A DNA stretch of 41,655 nt from an uncultured Bacteroidales bacterium (GCA_905236885.1 CAJOQK010000070.1:1-41655); one strand, 5' to 3'; shown: positions 1 through 10,443, numbered from the stretch's first letter. The notes: generated by a model from the letters alone, not told the origin. Numbers and translations are program-made.

Positions 1-888
1 GAGTGTCGGCGGCAGATAGATGCATTCCAGCAGTCAGATGCGGCCTTGCCCTTGGATCGTTTGGCTGTTTTGGCAACCATTCCCTCTCAGGAGATGTTCT
101 TTTTAGAAAATGAACTGAATTCAGTGGAAAGCCGGTTGCAGGCGGCTAAGGGGGGCTTGAAACAGGCGGAGGCCACATGGCAGAAACAGATGCAATCCCG
201 TACGGAAACAGGAGAGGGGGAGACTTTAGAAACTTTGAAGGTCCGTTGCGAACAGCTTCGGCAGGCCATTGCGGAAAAACAGGCGCAGAAAGGTGGCTTA
301 GCGCAGCGGCTGTCTGCCAATGAAAAGCAATTGTGTCTCTACGCAGAAAAGATGCATGAAACAGAAATACACCAACAAAAGTTTATGCAGTGGGATGCCA
401 TGTGCAGGATTTTTGGCGACCGCGAAGGCAAGACTTTCCGGGTCATCGCGCAGAGTTTTGTCATGCGGGAACTGCTGGTACATGCCAACGCCTACCTGCA
501 TCAATTTTCGGAACGTTATGAGTTGTTGTGTCAAAGTAATCTGACCATTTTGGTGAAGGATCTTTATTACGGCGGTCTGGTCCGTCCTGTGGACATGGTG
601 TCTGGAGGAGAGAGTTTTGTGGTTTCTTTGGCTTTGGCCTTAGGGCTTTCCTCCCTGCACCGCAACCATCTTTCCGCCGATATTTTGTTTATCGATGAGG
701 GTTTCGGCTCATTGTCTTCGGATTTGCTTGAGGTTGTTGTAAGCACCCTTTCACGGTTGCGGGAGGCAGGTGGACGCAGGGTGGGCATCATCAGCCATAT
801 CGATGCGCTGCGTGAGCGTATTCCGGTTAAAATTCTCGTGGAAAAAACCAATCATACCAGTAGTAGAATCTCAATTATCAATCAGTGA
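1..888 (+). CDS. sbcC: Exonuclease subunit SbcC (Rad50-like ATPase), C-terminal part, 5' end outside window
   Basis: The reading frame is open from base 1, so the N-terminal ATPase half and most of the coiled coil lie upstream. The visible part starts with the end of a coiled coil rich in Gln, Lys and Glu (about bases 90-390). It then has the C-terminal ATPase lobe with the ABC signature SGGESFVVSLALALGL (about 600-650), the Walker B segment ILFIDEGFGSLSSD (about 682-723) and the H-loop region GIISHIDALRERIP (about 784-825). This order, with the DEGFGSL sequence, is diagnostic of SbcC. With SbcD the family forms an ATP-driven nuclease that trims hairpins and blocked DNA ends in the cytoplasm. 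The stop TGA shares one base with the start of maf, so the two are probably translationally coupled. Identity is firm; the full length cannot be judged. Confidence 0.93.
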   Translation, partial: ECRRQIDAFQQSDAALPLDRLAVLATIPSQEMFFLENELNSVESRLQAAKGGLKQAEATWQKQMQSRTETGEGETLETLKVRCEQLRQAIAEKQAQKGGLAQRLSANEKQLCLYAEKMHETEIHQQKFMQWDAMCRIFGDREGKTFRVIAQSFVMRELLVHANAYLHQFSERYELLCQSNLTILVKDLYYGGLVRPVDMVSGGESFVVSLALALGLSSLHRNHLSADILFIDEGFGSLSSDLLEVVVSTLSRLREAGGRRVGIISHIDALRERIPVKILVEKTNHTSSRISIINQ

Positions 889-1499
889 TGCTATTAAATG
901 ATTTACAATATTATAGGATAGTTTTGGCTTCCAAATCCCCTCGTCGCAGGGATTTGCTTGCAGGCATGGGTGTTGTGTTTGAGACGGTGCAAAGCGACGA
1001 AGCGGAACAGACGGATTCTCTTTGGAGTGCGGAAGAGGTTGTCTGTCATCTGTCGCAGCGGAAGGCTGAAGCTGTTTTCCGGCAGATTTCCGCAGCATCT
1101 CAGCCGCAGTCAGCGCCGTTACTTGTGATAGGCGGCGATACGATTGTGGTGTCGGATGGACGAATATTGGGCAAGCCCAATGGAAAGGAGGAGGCTCTGC
1201 GGATGTTACGGCAGCTTTCTGGAAGCAGTCACATGGTCTATTCCGGCATTTGTGTGAAGACTGCAAAAACCGTAATGACAGCCTTTGATACGACCATTGT
1301 TACCTTTGAACCCCTTCAGGAGGAAGAATTGGCATATTATATAGATCATTTCCAACCTTTTGACAAAGCAGGCTCCTATGGCGTGCAGGAGTGGATTGGC
1401 TATCGTGGCATCTCCAGTATCAAAGGCTCCTTCTATACGGTGATGGGGCTGCCCACACATCTTTTGTGGCGGCTTCTAGAGTCAACCATTCATAATTGA
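888..1499 (+). CDS. maf: Maf-family nucleotide pyrophosphatase
   Basis: A 203-residue protein of normal family length. Near the N-terminus it has the Maf signature LASKSPRRRDLLAGMG, then IGGDTIVVSDGRILGKP around residues 83-99, holding the catalytic Asp of the DT pair and the GKP motif. Maf proteins hydrolyse dTTP, UTP and modified nucleoside triphosphates to monophosphates, and are linked to septum control and nucleotide-pool cleaning. I place the start at ATG 888, which overlaps the sbcC stop as TGATG. An in-frame GTG at 885 would add one residue. The gene is the last of its transcript, since the next gene has its own promoter. Confidence 0.92.
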   Translation: MLLNDLQYYRIVLASKSPRRRDLLAGMGVVFETVQSDEAEQTDSLWSAEEVVCHLSQRKAEAVFRQISAASQPQSAPLLVIGGDTIVVSDGRILGKPNGKEEALRMLRQLSGSSHMVYSGICVKTAKTVMTAFDTTIVTFEPLQEEELAYYIDHFQPFDKAGSYGVQEWIGYRGISSIKGSFYTVMGLPTHLLWRLLESTIHN

Positions 1500-1717
1500 T
1501 GTTAGGAGATTTCTAAAAATTCCACTTTAGAAAACTAATTTCAAATTTGCGGTTTTTATTGAAAAAATATGCCAAAAAAAATCCCTTTTTTTCCCCTATA
1601 ATCTGAAAAAAGTCGTATATCGCTCTCATTCTTTTGCCGTAGCAATGCTTTTTGGTACTTTTTATCCATTCATAATAAATTGATATACAATTAATTAGTT
1701 ATTCTAAAAATCATTTC

Positions 1718-1750
1718 CGGAACAGTTGGAAACCGTCCGAAATTTTTTTT
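1718..1750 (+). terminator. Possible weak terminator for sbcC-maf
   Basis: CGGA (1718-1721) can pair with TCCG (1736-1739), and GTT (1725-1727) with AAC (1731-1733), around a GGA loop. Eight T residues follow at 1743-1750. The stem is interrupted and short, so this is tentative. Its position just before the rpsL promoter suits a terminator insulating the ribosomal operon. Confidence 0.33.
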
Positions 1751-1773
1751 CTAAAAAAGTTATTATCAATATT

Positions 1774-1800
1774 TTTGTATTGATAAAAGTTGTACATTTG
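1774..1800 (+). promoter_or_regulatory. Bacteroidota-type promoter of the str-S10-spc-alpha superoperon
   Basis: The -7 element TACATTTG at 1793-1800 is a perfect match to the TAnnTTTG consensus of the primary sigma factor in this phylum. A TTTG -33 element begins at 1774, 19 bases upstream start to start. Transcription would begin near 1806, giving a leader of about 50 bases before rpsL. It is the only strong promoter I see before 20.4 kb, so it may drive the whole ribosomal gene block, though weaker internal promoters cannot be excluded. Confidence 0.72.
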
Positions 1801-1855
1801 CAGTCCCTAAAAAGGGATAAGTTTAACGTAAAAATTAAGGAAAAATTAAAAGGAA

Positions 1856-2236
1856 ATGCCTACAATACAGCAGTTAGTAAGAAAAGGAAGGAACCAAATG
1901 AAGTACAAGAGCAAATCTCCCGCTTTGGATGCTTGCCCTCAGCGTCGTGGAGTTTGCGTAAGAGTTTATACCACAACGCCTAAAAAGCCGAATTCGGCTA
2001 TGCGTAAAGTGGCTCGTGTGCGTCTTACTAATCAAAAGGAAGTCAACGCCTACATTCCGGGTGAAGGCCATAATCTGCAGGAACACTCCATCGTCATGAT
2101 TCGTGGAGGCAGGGTTAAGGATCTTCCGGGCGTGAGATATCATATTATCCGTGGTGCTTTGGACACCTCCGGTGTGGATGGCCGTAAGCAGCGCCGCTCC
2201 AAATACGGTGCCAAGAGACCCAAGGCTGCAAAATAG
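1856..2236 (+). CDS. rpsL: 30S ribosomal protein S12
   Basis: A 126-residue basic protein that helps form the decoding centre of the small subunit. The loop [10 protein letters not shown] (Lys43 and Lys44) and the loop [10 protein letters not shown] (Lys88, Pro91) are both intact. These are the positions where streptomycin resistance or dependence arises, and here they have the ordinary sensitive-type residues. It is the first gene of the superoperon, 46 bases before rpsG, and the start ATG sits in an A-rich context without a Shine-Dalgarno motif. Confidence 0.98.
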   Translation: MPTIQQLVRKGRNQMKYKSKSPALDACPQRRGVCVRVYTTTPKKPNSAMRKVARVRLTNQKEVNAYIPGEGHNLQEHSIVMIRGGRVKDLPGVRYHIIRGALDTSGVDGRKQRRSKYGAKRPKAAK

Positions 2237-2282
2237 TGTATAATTAATATAATGTATATATAAGCGTTTTTAGTCATATCGT

Positions 2283-2750
2283 ATGAGAAAAACAAGACCA
2301 AAGAAAAGAATTATTTTGCCGGATCCCAAATATCAGGATGTGCAAATCACAAAATTCGTGAATAACATCATGCTGAAAGGGAAGAAAAACATTGCTTTCC
2401 AGATTTTCTACGATGCTATGGATGTGGTGTCCGAGAAAACAGGAGAGGATGGGGTTGCTGTGTGGAAACAGGCTTTGGCTAATGTGACCCCTTCGGTGGA
2501 GGTGCGTAGCCGTCGTATTGGTGGTGCCACTTTCCAAATCCCTTCTGAAATCCGTCCGGAAAGGAAGCAGTCCGTCGGCATGAAGAATTTGATTAATTTT
2601 GCCCGCAAGCGTCATGAAAAGTCAATGAGCCAGAAATTGGCCGCCGAAATCATGGCCGCCTACAAAAACGAAGGCGCCGCTTTCAAGCGTAAGGAGGATA
2701 TTCACCGTATGGCCGAAGCCAACAAGGCCTTCTCACATTTCAGATTTTAA
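2283..2750 (+). CDS. rpsG: 30S ribosomal protein S7
   Basis: A 155-residue protein, the usual bacterial length. It binds the 3' major domain of 16S rRNA and nucleates assembly of the 30S head, contacting E-site tRNA. The N-terminus [19 protein letters not shown] and the stretch [16 protein letters not shown] (about residues 79-94) are characteristic. It lies between rpsL and fusA as in the classical str operon. In E. coli S7 is the translational repressor of that operon; no repressor site can be read reliably here. Confidence 0.98.
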   Translation: MRKTRPKKRIILPDPKYQDVQITKFVNNIMLKGKKNIAFQIFYDAMDVVSEKTGEDGVAVWKQALANVTPSVEVRSRRIGGATFQIPSEIRPERKQSVGMKNLINFARKRHEKSMSQKLAAEIMAAYKNEGAAFKRKEDIHRMAEANKAFSHFRF

Positions 2751-2767
2751 TCCAGGGATACTGACAG

Positions 2768-4867
2768 ATGAGTGCGCTCTCCAACATCAGGAATATCGGC
2801 ATCATGGCTCACATTGACGCGGGTAAAACCACGACAACGGAGCGCATTCTCTATTATACAGGAAAAAATTACAAGATTGGGGAAGTTCATGATGGCGCCG
2901 CCACCATGGATTACATGGCGCAGGAGCAGGAAAGGGGCATTACCATCACATCAGCGGCCACGACCGTCTTTTGGAAGAACAATGATAATAACTTTAAAAT
3001 CAATATCATTGATACTCCGGGTCATGTCGATTTCACTGTTGAGGTGGAGCGCGCGTTGCGCATATTGGATGGTGCGGTCGCTCTGTTCTGTGCTGTGGGA
3101 GGTGTGCAGCCCCAGTCTGAAACCGTCTGGAAACAGGCGGACAAATACGGAGTTCCCCGTATCTGCTATGTGAACAAGATGGACCGTACAGGTGCCAATT
3201 TCTTTGGGGTTGTCGAGCAGATTAAGGAGCGGTTGGGCGCTTCACCTGTGCCTTTGCAGCTTCCCATTGGTTCTGAGGAGAGTTTCCAAGGCGTGGTGGA
3301 TTTGGTTACCAACAAGGCCTATGTTTGGGACGAGGCCTCACAAGGTAGCATCTATGAGGAGGTGGAGATTCCGGAAGAGATGGCTGACGAGGTGTACAAA
3401 TACCGCATGGCTTTGATAGAGGGGGTCGCAGAGGAGAGTGAAACCTTGTTGGACAAGTTTATGGAAAGTCCGGAAAACATCACCGAACAGGACATCTGGC
3501 AGGCGGTCCGTAAGGCCACCATAGAACAGAAAATAACGCCGGTCTTGTGTGGTTCCTCTTTCAAAAACAAGGGAGTTCAGCTGCTGTTAGATGCCATAAC
3601 CCTTTATCTGCCCAGTCCTGAGGACAAGGCTGCGGTACGTGGTTTCCATCCTGGCAGCGATGTGGAGGATGAAACCCGCGAACCTCGTGAAGACGAACCT
3701 TTTTCAGCATTAGTTTTCAAGGTGATGACTGATCCCTTTGTGGGTAAGATTGCATTTTTCCGGGTCTATTCCGGCTCCCTGAAGGCGGGTGAGACGGTTT
3801 GGAACTCCTATTCCCAAAAACGTGAGCGTGTCACCCGAATTTTTGAGATGCATGCCAACAAGCAGTTGCCGTTGGAAAGCATCTCTGCCGGCAACATTGC
3901 TGTTGCGGTAGGATTGAAAAAATCTCCAACCGGCACCACAATATGTGACGAAATGCACCCGATTATATTGGAATCTATGGATTTTCCGGAACCGGTTATT
4001 TCTATTGCCATTGAACCGAAAACCCAGGATGACATTGATAAGTTGGATGATACTCTCCAAAAACTGGCCGAAGAGGATCCTACTTTCAAGGTTAAGGTGG
4101 ATGAGGATTCCGGTCAGACTATCATCAGTGGTATGGGCGAGCTTCATCTGGACATTCTTTTGGACAGAATCAAAAGGGAGTATGGTGTGGATTGCAATTC
4201 CGGTAATCCGGTGGTTTCCTACCGTGAAGCCATACGGGCTGCGGTTCATCATCGTGAAATCCATAAGAAACAGACCGGTGGACGTGGGCAGTTTGCTGAC
4301 ATTGAGTTCGAACTGGCTCCGGCAGACGAAGGGGTTAACGGATTGCAGTTTGTCAACAAGGTGGTTGGAGGCAACATTCCGAAGGAATTCATGCCGGCCA
4401 TCCAAAAGGGGATGGAACGTGCCATGACGACCGGTCCGGTGCTTGGCAACAGTGTTCTGAATGCAAAAGTTACCATTTTGGACGGCTCATTCCATCCGGT
4501 GGATTCCGATGCAAATTCATTTGAAATTTGCGCCTATAAGGGTTTCCGCGATGCAGCGAAAAAAGCGAATCCTACTTTGCTGGAACCGGTTATGGATTTG
4601 GAAGTGCTGCTTCCTGAAGAGTATTTGGGCAGTGTCTCCGGTGACCTGAACCGTCGCAGGGCCGTCATTCTTGGCACGGATGCGGAGCAGGGACAGAGCG
4701 CAATTCATGCCTATGTGCCTTTGGCTGAAATGTTCGGCTACATCACCTCGTTGAGAACGCTGACCTCCGGCAGGGGAACCGCCACCATGAAATTTGACCA
4801 TTATGAGGAACTGCCCTTATCAAAGATAGAGGAATTGACAGATAACAGAAAATTCAGATTTAAATAA
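2768..4867 (+). CDS. fusA: Translation elongation factor G
   Basis: A 699-residue GTPase that drives translocation of tRNA and mRNA on the ribosome, and ribosome recycling with RRF. The G domain has [14 protein letters not shown] (residues 15-28, P-loop), RGITI (switch I end), DTPGHVDF (switch II) and NKMDRTG. Domain IV follows, with [13 protein letters not shown] (about 508-520), and then the domain V end. Length and motifs match canonical EF-G, not the shorter paralogues some Bacteroidota carry. It ends 16 bases before rpsJ. No tuf gene follows, unlike in E. coli. Confidence 0.98.
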   Translation: MSALSNIRNIGIMAHIDAGKTTTTERILYYTGKNYKIGEVHDGAATMDYMAQEQERGITITSAATTVFWKNNDNNFKINIIDTPGHVDFTVEVERALRILDGAVALFCAVGGVQPQSETVWKQADKYGVPRICYVNKMDRTGANFFGVVEQIKERLGASPVPLQLPIGSEESFQGVVDLVTNKAYVWDEASQGSIYEEVEIPEEMADEVYKYRMALIEGVAEESETLLDKFMESPENITEQDIWQAVRKATIEQKITPVLCGSSFKNKGVQLLLDAITLYLPSPEDKAAVRGFHPGSDVEDETREPREDEPFSALVFKVMTDPFVGKIAFFRVYSGSLKAGETVWNSYSQKRERVTRIFEMHANKQLPLESISAGNIAVAVGLKKSPTGTTICDEMHPIILESMDFPEPVISIAIEPKTQDDIDKLDDTLQKLAEEDPTFKVKVDEDSGQTIISGMGELHLDILLDRIKREYGVDCNSGNPVVSYREAIRAAVHHREIHKKQTGGRGQFADIEFELAPADEGVNGLQFVNKVVGGNIPKEFMPAIQKGMERAMTTGPVLGNSVLNAKVTILDGSFHPVDSDANSFEICAYKGFRDAAKKANPTLLEPVMDLEVLLPEEYLGSVSGDLNRRRAVILGTDAEQGQSAIHAYVPLAEMFGYITSLRTLTSGRGTATMKFDHYEELPLSKIEELTDNRKFRFK

Positions 4868-4883
4868 TTAAATTTTATAAAAC

Positions 4884-5198
4884 GTGAGTCAGAGAATAAG
4901 AATTAAATTGAAATCTTACGATCACACCTTGGTGGACAAATCCGCCGAGAAGATTGTGAGGACCGTTAATGCGGTAAAAGACGACAAAGTGGTTGTCGTC
5001 GGGCCTATTCCACTGCCGACGCAGAAGAAGATTTTCACGGTAAACCGTTCCACTTTCGTTAACAAAAAATCAAGGGAACAGTTTGAACTCTCCTCCTACA
5101 AGCGTTTGCTGGATATTTACGGAACCACGGCAAAAACCATCGATGCTTTGATGAAACTCGAATTGCCGAGCGGTGTCGAAGTGGAGATCAAGGTCTGA
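4884..5198 (+). CDS. rpsJ: 30S ribosomal protein S10
   Basis: A 104-residue protein of the 30S head, and in other bacteria also the NusE subunit of antitermination complexes. It begins with GTG at 4884; there is no in-frame ATG near the family's N-terminus, and the product from GTG ([14 protein letters not shown]) aligns with S10 from its first residues. The motif [20 protein letters not shown] is typical. This is the first gene of the S10 section, here joined to the str section by only 16 bases. Confidence 0.97.
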   Translation: MSQRIRIKLKSYDHTLVDKSAEKIVRTVNAVKDDKVVVVGPIPLPTQKKIFTVNRSTFVNKKSREQFELSSYKRLLDIYGTTAKTIDALMKLELPSGVEVEIKV

Positions 5199-5254
5199 GT
5201 AACTCCGGGACGGAATTAGTAAAGAAGTAAATTAAAAAGGTAAAAAAATTAGAA

Positions 5255-5884
5255 ATGTCTGGTTTAATTGGAAAGAAAATCGGTATGACCAGTATCTTTG
5301 ATGCCTCTGGGAAAAACCTACCATGCACGGTGATAGAGGCTGGTCCTTGTGTCGTCACACAAGTAAAAACCATCGAGAAGGATGGATATGATGCCATTCA
5401 GTTGGCATATGACGAAAAAAAGGAAAAGAACACTACCAAACCCATGATGGGGCATTTTGCGAAGGCAAACTCCACCCCAAAGAGAGTTTTGCGTGAATTC
5501 ACCCGTTTTGAGCAGGGTTCCCGCAAAAGTTTCGGTGAGGTGCTGACTGTGGACGTGTTCGTTGAAGGAGAGTTTATTGATGTCTCCGGAGTGAGTAAAG
5601 GAAAGGGATTCCAGGGCGTGGTGAAAAGACACGGATTCGGCGGTGTTGGTGATAAAACTCACGGCCAGCACAACCGTTTGAGAGCTCCCGGTTCCATGGG
5701 TGCCTCCTCCTATCCTTCAAGGGTGTTGCCAGGAATGCGTATGGCAGGAAGAACAGGCGGTCAAAAGGTTAAAATCCAGAATCTGCAGATTGTCAAAATT
5801 ATTCCGGAAAATAATTTGTTAATTGTCAAGGGATCTGTTCCCGGTTGTATAGGAACCTATTTAAAATTGGAGAGATGGAGCTAA
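5255..5884 (+). CDS. rplC: 50S ribosomal protein L3
   Basis: A 209-residue protein that binds near the 3' end of 23S rRNA. Its long loop ([20 protein letters not shown], around residues 143-162) reaches toward the peptidyl transferase centre. Mutations in this loop are known to affect linezolid and tiamulin susceptibility; nothing unusual stands out here. The 3' end overlaps the rplD start by 10 bases. Confidence 0.97.
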   Translation: MSGLIGKKIGMTSIFDASGKNLPCTVIEAGPCVVTQVKTIEKDGYDAIQLAYDEKKEKNTTKPMMGHFAKANSTPKRVLREFTRFEQGSRKSFGEVLTVDVFVEGEFIDVSGVSKGKGFQGVVKRHGFGGVGDKTHGQHNRLRAPGSMGASSYPSRVLPGMRMAGRTGGQKVKIQNLQIVKIIPENNLLIVKGSVPGCIGTYLKLERWS

Positions 5885-6510
5885 AAGTATATAAAACAGA
5901 CGGAAGTGAAACCGGCAGAACTGTTGTTCTGAGTGATGAGATTTTCGGTGCCGAACCGAATAACCATGTGATATGGTTGGATGTAAAACAGATCATGGCA
6001 AACAAGCGTCAGGGAACCCATGATTCCAAAGAGAAATCCATGCTTTCTGGAAGCACCCGCAAACTGCACAAGCAAAAAGGCGGTGGCGGTGCCCGTATCG
6101 GCAGCATCAAGAGCCCCCTCTTTCCCGGCGGTGCGCGCGTGTTCGGTCCCCATCCCCGTGACTACAGCTTCAAACTGAACAAAAAGGTGAAACGGTTGGC
6201 CCGCATCTCCGCCTTGTCCATTAAGGCGAAGGACAGTGCCATTACGATTATTGAAAACTTTGATTTTGAGGCTCCTAAGACAAAGAATTACGTCAATATT
6301 CTGAAAAATGTAAATTTATTCGATAAAAAAACCTTATTGGTTCTGAGCGAATTGAATAAAAACGTATATTTGTCCTCTAGAAATATTTTGAAGACGAAAG
6401 TTGTAAATGTTTGTGATTTAAATACATACGATATTTTAAATGCACAACATCTGCTCATTTGTGAGTCCGCAGCTTCCAAATTCAATGAATTGTATAGTGT
6501 TAATGCGTAA
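5875..6510 (+). CDS. rplD: 50S ribosomal protein L4
   Basis: A 211-residue protein of the exit tunnel wall. The extended loop [20 protein letters not shown] (about residues 61-80) is where macrolide resistance changes occur in other species. The start is ATG 5875, inside the end of rplC, giving [15 protein letters not shown] as in homologues. A TTG 30 bases upstream would only add residues that overlap L3. The last third of the gene is visibly more AT-rich than its neighbours. In E. coli L4 represses the S10 operon; no such leader is identifiable here. Confidence 0.96.
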   Translation: MELKVYKTDGSETGRTVVLSDEIFGAEPNNHVIWLDVKQIMANKRQGTHDSKEKSMLSGSTRKLHKQKGGGGARIGSIKSPLFPGGARVFGPHPRDYSFKLNKKVKRLARISALSIKAKDSAITIIENFDFEAPKTKNYVNILKNVNLFDKKTLLVLSELNKNVYLSSRNILKTKVVNVCDLNTYDILNAQHLLICESAASKFNELYSVNA

Positions 6511-6522
6511 AAAAGATCAGTG

Positions 6523-6813
6523 ATGAATGTAATAATAAAACCGCTTGTGACGGAAAAAATGACCGGTATCAGTGAAAAGACCAACCGTTACGGGTTCATA
6601 GTGGACCGTCGTGCCGACAAGCAGCAGATTAAGGAAGCTATAGAAAAATTATATGAGGTGAAGGTTGAGAGCGTGAACACGCTCATCCAGCGCGGAAAGG
6701 TTGTCAACCGTTACACCAAAGCGGGCTTTATCAGAGGAAAAAAGAGCAGCTTCAAGAAAGCGTATGTTCAGTTAAAAGGAAATGATACCATTGATATTTT
6801 CAGTGGCATTTAA
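6523..6813 (+). CDS. rplW: 50S ribosomal protein L23
   Basis: A 96-residue protein at the tunnel exit, the docking point for trigger factor and the signal recognition particle. The sequence IIKPLVTEKMTG at the N-terminus and FIVDRRADKQQIKEAIEKLY are typical. I chose ATG 6523; a GTG at 6520 directly before it would add one residue. It lies 12 bases after rplD. Confidence 0.96.
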   Translation: MNVIIKPLVTEKMTGISEKTNRYGFIVDRRADKQQIKEAIEKLYEVKVESVNTLIQRGKVVNRYTKAGFIRGKKSSFKKAYVQLKGNDTIDIFSGI

Positions 6814-6836
6814 AAAAACAGAAAGAAGATTAAAAG

Positions 6837-7661
6837 ATGGGATTAAGAAAATTTAAACCAGTCACACCAGGACAAAGATTCAAGTTAATTAGTGACTTTA
6901 GTGACATTACATGCAAGACCCCCGAGAAGAGTCTGCTGGTGTCTTTGAAAAGGACGGGTGGAAGAAACAACACCGGTAAGATGACCATGCGCTACATTGG
7001 CGGCGGTCACCGTAAAATCTATCGTATAGTGGATTTCAAAAGGGATAAGGACGGCATTCCCGCCACCGTGAAAACCATTGAGTATGACCCTAACCGTTCG
7101 GCGCGCATAGCTCTGCTGTTTTATGCGGACGGTGAAAAAAGATACATTGTCGCCCCTCATGGGTTGAAAGTGGGTCAGACTGTGATGTCCGGCAAGGATG
7201 CGGCTCCCGAAGTTGGCAATAGCCTGTTCTTTTCGGATATTCCTCTGGGAACCATTGTCCATAATATTGAAATGCAGCCGGGAGGCGGCGCTAAAATTGC
7301 CCGCAGTGCGGGTTCGTATGCTCAGCTGATGTCAAGGGAAGGCAAGTATGCCATCATCAAACTCCCTTCCGGAGAAACCCGCAAAATCCTCTGCACATGC
7401 AGGGCGACTGTCGGTATGGTTTCCAACATCGAGCATAACCTTGAGGTTTCCGGTAAGGCGGGACGTTCACGTTGGATGGGGCGCCGTCCGAGAGTCCGTG
7501 GCGTTGTGATGAATCCTGTGGACCATCCGATGGGTGGTGGTGAAGGCCGTGCCTCCGGAGGTCATCCTCGTTCCCGTAAGGGCTTGATCGCGAAGGGATA
7601 CAAGACCAGAAGACCGAAAAAGGCTTCGAATCAGTTTATCATAGAAAGAAGAAAGAAATAA
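6837..7661 (+). CDS. rplB: 50S ribosomal protein L2
   Basis: A 274-residue protein needed for subunit association and peptidyl transferase assembly. The conserved C-terminal segment [20 protein letters not shown] begins at residue 225 and contains His230, the equivalent of the functionally important His229 of E. coli. The basic tail after SRKG is normal for the family. Confidence 0.98.
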   Translation: MGLRKFKPVTPGQRFKLISDFSDITCKTPEKSLLVSLKRTGGRNNTGKMTMRYIGGGHRKIYRIVDFKRDKDGIPATVKTIEYDPNRSARIALLFYADGEKRYIVAPHGLKVGQTVMSGKDAAPEVGNSLFFSDIPLGTIVHNIEMQPGGGAKIARSAGSYAQLMSREGKYAIIKLPSGETRKILCTCRATVGMVSNIEHNLEVSGKAGRSRWMGRRPRVRGVVMNPVDHPMGGGEGRASGGHPRSRKGLIAKGYKTRRPKKASNQFIIERRKK

Positions 7662-7676
7662 TAAAGATTTGAGACA

Positions 7677-7955
7677 ATGGCTAGATCGTTAAAAAAAGGT
7701 CCGTTTATCCAATATAAACTGGAAAAAAGAGTGATCGAAGCGCAAGCATCGAACAAAAAAGTAGCTATTAAGACATGGTCCAGGGCTTCCATGATTTCTC
7801 CGGATTTTGTCGGCCAAACCATTGCGGTGCACAACGGGAACAAATTCATCCCCGTTTACATCACCGAGAACATGGTCGGCCATAAATTAGGGGAATTTGC
7901 TCCCACACGTATTTTCAGAGGCCATGCAGGAAGTAAAGACAAAGGCAAAAAATAA
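7677..7955 (+). CDS. rpsS: 30S ribosomal protein S19
   Basis: A 92-residue protein of the 30S head that pairs with S13 at the intersubunit bridge. [11 protein letters not shown] at the start and the central [21 protein letters not shown] segment are diagnostic in combination. It sits 15 bases after rplB and 12 bases before rplV, the normal S10-operon position. Confidence 0.97.
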   Translation: MARSLKKGPFIQYKLEKRVIEAQASNKKVAIKTWSRASMISPDFVGQTIAVHNGNKFIPVYITENMVGHKLGEFAPTRIFRGHAGSKDKGKK

Positions 7956-7967
7956 AAGGAGAAGGAT

Positions 7968-8390
7968 ATGGGTGCAAGAAAAAGATTGGCAGCTGAAGCC
8001 AGAAAAGAGAAGAACAAGCAGTTGTGCATTGCACATCTGAACAATAACAACACCTCACCTCGCAAAACCCGCCTGATGGCTGACCTGATTCGGGGAAAAG
8101 AGGTTGAGTATGCTTTGAACGTGTTGAAATACAGTAAAAAGGAGTCTTCGGAAAAAATCCGCAAGTTATTGTTGTCCGCCATTGCCAACTGGCAGGCGAA
8201 AAACGAGAACGCGCGCGTTGAGGAGAGCCACCTTTTTGTGAAGGAGATCTACGTGGATGGCGGACGTATGTTGAAACGCCTGAGAACCGCACCTCAAGGG
8301 CGCGGCTACCGGATTCGGAAGCGTTCCAACCACATCACTGTAATATTAGATAGTAAAAACGATAACAACATTCAAACAACAGAAGAGTAA
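7968..8390 (+). CDS. rplV: 50S ribosomal protein L22
   Basis: A 140-residue protein of the nascent-chain tunnel. The core starts around residue 20 with [20 protein letters not shown], after a charged N-terminal extension. The beta-hairpin end [20 protein letters not shown] (about 108-127) is where macrolide-resistance changes occur elsewhere. The stop is immediately followed by the rpsC start, with no spacer. Confidence 0.97.
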   Translation: MGARKRLAAEARKEKNKQLCIAHLNNNNTSPRKTRLMADLIRGKEVEYALNVLKYSKKESSEKIRKLLLSAIANWQAKNENARVEESHLFVKEIYVDGGRMLKRLRTAPQGRGYRIRKRSNHITVILDSKNDNNIQTTEE

Positions 8391-9119
8391 ATGGGACAGA
8401 AAGTAAATCCGATAGGACTGCGTTTAGGTATCACCAGGGGATGGGAATCCAATTGGTATGGTGGTAAGAGATTTGAAAACAAATTGGTCGAAGATGTAAA
8501 GATCAGAAATTACGTAAATGCCCGTTTACAGAAGGCAAGTGTCTCCAAGATATACATTGAGCGTACCTTGAAGCTGGTGATCATCACCATTCACACGGCA
8601 CGTCCGGGTCTGATTATCGGCAAGGATGGCGGCGAAGTCAAGAAGCTGAATGAGGAGTTGAAGAAAATAACCAACAAGGAGGTGCAGATCAACATTTCCG
8701 AAATCAAGCGTCCGGAACTGGAAGCCGTGCTGGTTGCCCAGTCCATCGCACGTCAGATTGAAGGCCGTATGTTCTATCGTAGGGCTATCAAGACCGCAAT
8801 CGCATCCAGCATCAGAGCCGGTGCGGAGGGCATCAAGATAACCATCTCTGGACGTATTGGCGGTGCAGAAATGGCCAGAACCGAGCACTTCAAGGAGGGA
8901 CGCACCCCGTTGCATACCCTGCGTGCTGACATTGACTACAATCAGACTGAGGCACATACAACCTACGGTCGTTTGGGTGTCAAGGTGTGGATTTGCCGTG
9001 GACTGGTTTACGGCAAGCGTGACCTTTTCCAGAGCAGCACCGACAGTCGTGCAAGCAAACCGCAGGCTCCAAAGAGAATGAGAGGTGAGGGTCGTCCGAG
9101 AAGAGAAAGAGCTAATTAA
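8391..9119 (+). CDS. rpsC: 30S ribosomal protein S3
   Basis: A 242-residue protein lining the mRNA entry channel, with helicase activity together with S4 and S5. The N-terminal [14 protein letters not shown] is universal. The KH domain has the GXXG-type loop in [13 protein letters not shown] (about residues 74-86). The basic C-terminal tail rich in Arg and Pro is normal. Confidence 0.98.
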   Translation: MGQKVNPIGLRLGITRGWESNWYGGKRFENKLVEDVKIRNYVNARLQKASVSKIYIERTLKLVIITIHTARPGLIIGKDGGEVKKLNEELKKITNKEVQINISEIKRPELEAVLVAQSIARQIEGRMFYRRAIKTAIASSIRAGAEGIKITISGRIGGAEMARTEHFKEGRTPLHTLRADIDYNQTEAHTTYGRLGVKVWICRGLVYGKRDLFQSSTDSRASKPQAPKRMRGEGRPRRERAN

Positions 9120-9158
9120 TCAAAAAAGAGAGTTTGTCATTAAAAAATATCAGAAGAG

Positions 9159-9587
9159 ATGTTACAACCAAAAAAGACGAAATACAGAAGGGTCCAAAAG
9201 GGCAGAATGAAAGGGAACACCAAAAGGGGTGCTGAGATAGCATTCGGTTCCTTTGCCCTCAAAGCACTTGAACCCAAATGGATCACTGGTAGACAAATTG
9301 AGGCGGCCCGTCAGGCCATCACCCGTCACATGAAACGTGAAGGCCAGTTGTGGATCAGAATTTTCCCTGACAAACCCATCACCCGCAAACCGTTGGATGT
9401 CCGTATGGGTAAAGGTAAGGGTAGTCCCGAGTTCTTTGTGTTTCCTGTCACACCGGGCAGAATCATGTTTGAGGCTGAAGGCGTTCCCTTGGAGGTGGCC
9501 AAAGAGGCCATGCGTTTGGGCGCACAGAAGCTGCCGATTGCCACCAAATTTATTGTCAGAAGAGATTATTCAGAAGAAACAGTTTAA
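9159..9587 (+). CDS. rplP: 50S ribosomal protein L16
   Basis: A 142-residue protein at the base of the central protuberance, contacting A-site t[22 protein letters not shown] at the start and the segment [20 protein letters not shown] are diagnostic. There is a 39-base spacer after rpsC and 10 bases before rpmC. Confidence 0.97.
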   Translation: MLQPKKTKYRRVQKGRMKGNTKRGAEIAFGSFALKALEPKWITGRQIEAARQAITRHMKREGQLWIRIFPDKPITRKPLDVRMGKGKGSPEFFVFPVTPGRIMFEAEGVPLEVAKEAMRLGAQKLPIATKFIVRRDYSEETV

Positions 9588-9597
9588 TTAAAAAGCA

Positions 9598-9807
9598 ATG
9601 AAACAGGTAGTTATTTCGGAATTATCCGTGAAGGAATTATATGAAAGATTGGATGCTGAGAAAACCCAATTGACCAAGCTGAAATTGCATCATGCGGTTT
9701 CTCCCATTGAAAATCCGAATCTGATCAAAGAGTACAGAAGAACCATAGCAAGATTGAAGACGGAAATCCGTAAACGTGAGCTTGCTGCATTGAAATCCCA
9801 AAATTAG
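9598..9807 (+). CDS. rpmC: 50S ribosomal protein L29
   Basis: A 69-residue, two-helix protein at the tunnel exit next to L23. Recognised by its position between rplP and rpsQ, its size, and the C-terminal helix [20 protein letters not shown]. Confidence 0.96.
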   Translation: MKQVVISELSVKELYERLDAEKTQLTKLKLHHAVSPIENPNLIKEYRRTIARLKTEIRKRELAALKSQN

Positions 9808-9817
9808 ATCAAGAGAG

Positions 9818-10072
9818 ATGGAAAGAAATTTTAGAAAAGTCAGAGAAGGTGTGGTCGTCAGCAACAAGATGACCAAGTCCATCGTTGTGGAAGTTGAGCG
9901 TAGGTTCAAACATCCGAAATATGGCAAGTTCATGAGAAAGACCTCTCGTTTCATGGCACATGATGAAAATCAGGAATGCCATATTGGAGATACAGTTAGA
10001 ATTATGGAAACCAGACCTTTGAGCAAAAACAAGTGCTGGCGTTTAGTTGAAATTATAGAAAGGGCTAAGTAG
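9818..10072 (+). CDS. rpsQ: 30S ribosomal protein S17
   Basis: An 84-residue OB-fold primary 16S rRNA binding protein. Core sequence [20 protein letters not shown], then HPKYGKF and [20 protein letters not shown], all typical. Two bases separate its TAG stop from the rplN ATG. Confidence 0.97.
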   Translation: MERNFRKVREGVVVSNKMTKSIVVEVERRFKHPKYGKFMRKTSRFMAHDENQECHIGDTVRIMETRPLSKNKCWRLVEIIERAK

Positions 10073-10074
10073 GA

Positions 10075-10443
10075 ATGATACAGCAAGAGTCAAGATTATC
10101 CGTGGCCGATAACAGCGGCGCGAAGGAAGTTTTATGTATCCGTGTGTTGGGCGGTACCAAAAAGCGTTATGCAAGGATTGGTGACAAGATAGTTGTCACC
10201 GTGAAGGATGCCATCCCTTCGGGAAATATCAAGAAGGGAACGGTCTCAAAGGCGGTTGTGGTCCGTACCAAAAAGGAGATTCGCAGAAACGACGGTTCCT
10301 ATATCCGTTTTGACGACAATGCAGTGGTGCTGCTGACCGCTGCGGACGAGTTGCGTGGAACCCGTATCTTCGGCCCTGTGGCCCGCGAATTGAGGGAGAA
10401 ACAGTTCATGAAGATTGTTTCTTTGGCACCGGAAGTGTTGTAA
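10075..10443 (+). CDS. rplN: 50S ribosomal protein L14
   Basis: A 122-residue protein, exactly the usual bacterial size, which forms intersubunit bridges and is the docking site of the silencing factor RsfS. It opens with [19 protein letters not shown] and has the basic [20 protein letters not shown] segment. The end, [18 protein letters not shown], is canonical. Confidence 0.98.
   Translation: MIQQESRLSVADNSGAKEVLCIRVLGGTKKRYARIGDKIVVTVKDAIPSGNIKKGTVSKAVVVRTKKEIRRNDGSYIRFDDNAVVLLTAADELRGTRIFGPVARELREKQFMKIVSLAPEVL

Larger units (their letters stand above)
1500..1855 (+). other. AT-rich intergenic gap upstream of the str operon
   Basis: This 356-base stretch has no convincing gene. It is very AT-rich. 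It holds a short AT-only inverted repeat (TTCTAAA at 1511-1517 with TTTAGAA at 1526-1532), a possible weak terminator at 1718-1750 and the superoperon promoter at 1774-1800. The remainder, 1801-1855, is an A-rich untranslated leader, which is typical where initiation does not rely on a Shine-Dalgarno sequence. An ORF from 1726 runs through the promoter and into rpsL in another frame, and I reject it. Confidence 0.7.

Noticed and set aside
1726-1983. An 85-residue ORF before and within rpsL
   Set aside because: It crosses the superoperon promoter and overlaps rpsL in another frame; it has no family resemblance.
3710-4405. A 231-residue minus-strand ORF inside fusA
   Set aside because: It is a shadow of the EF-G codon pattern in an antisense frame; fusA is complete and certain.
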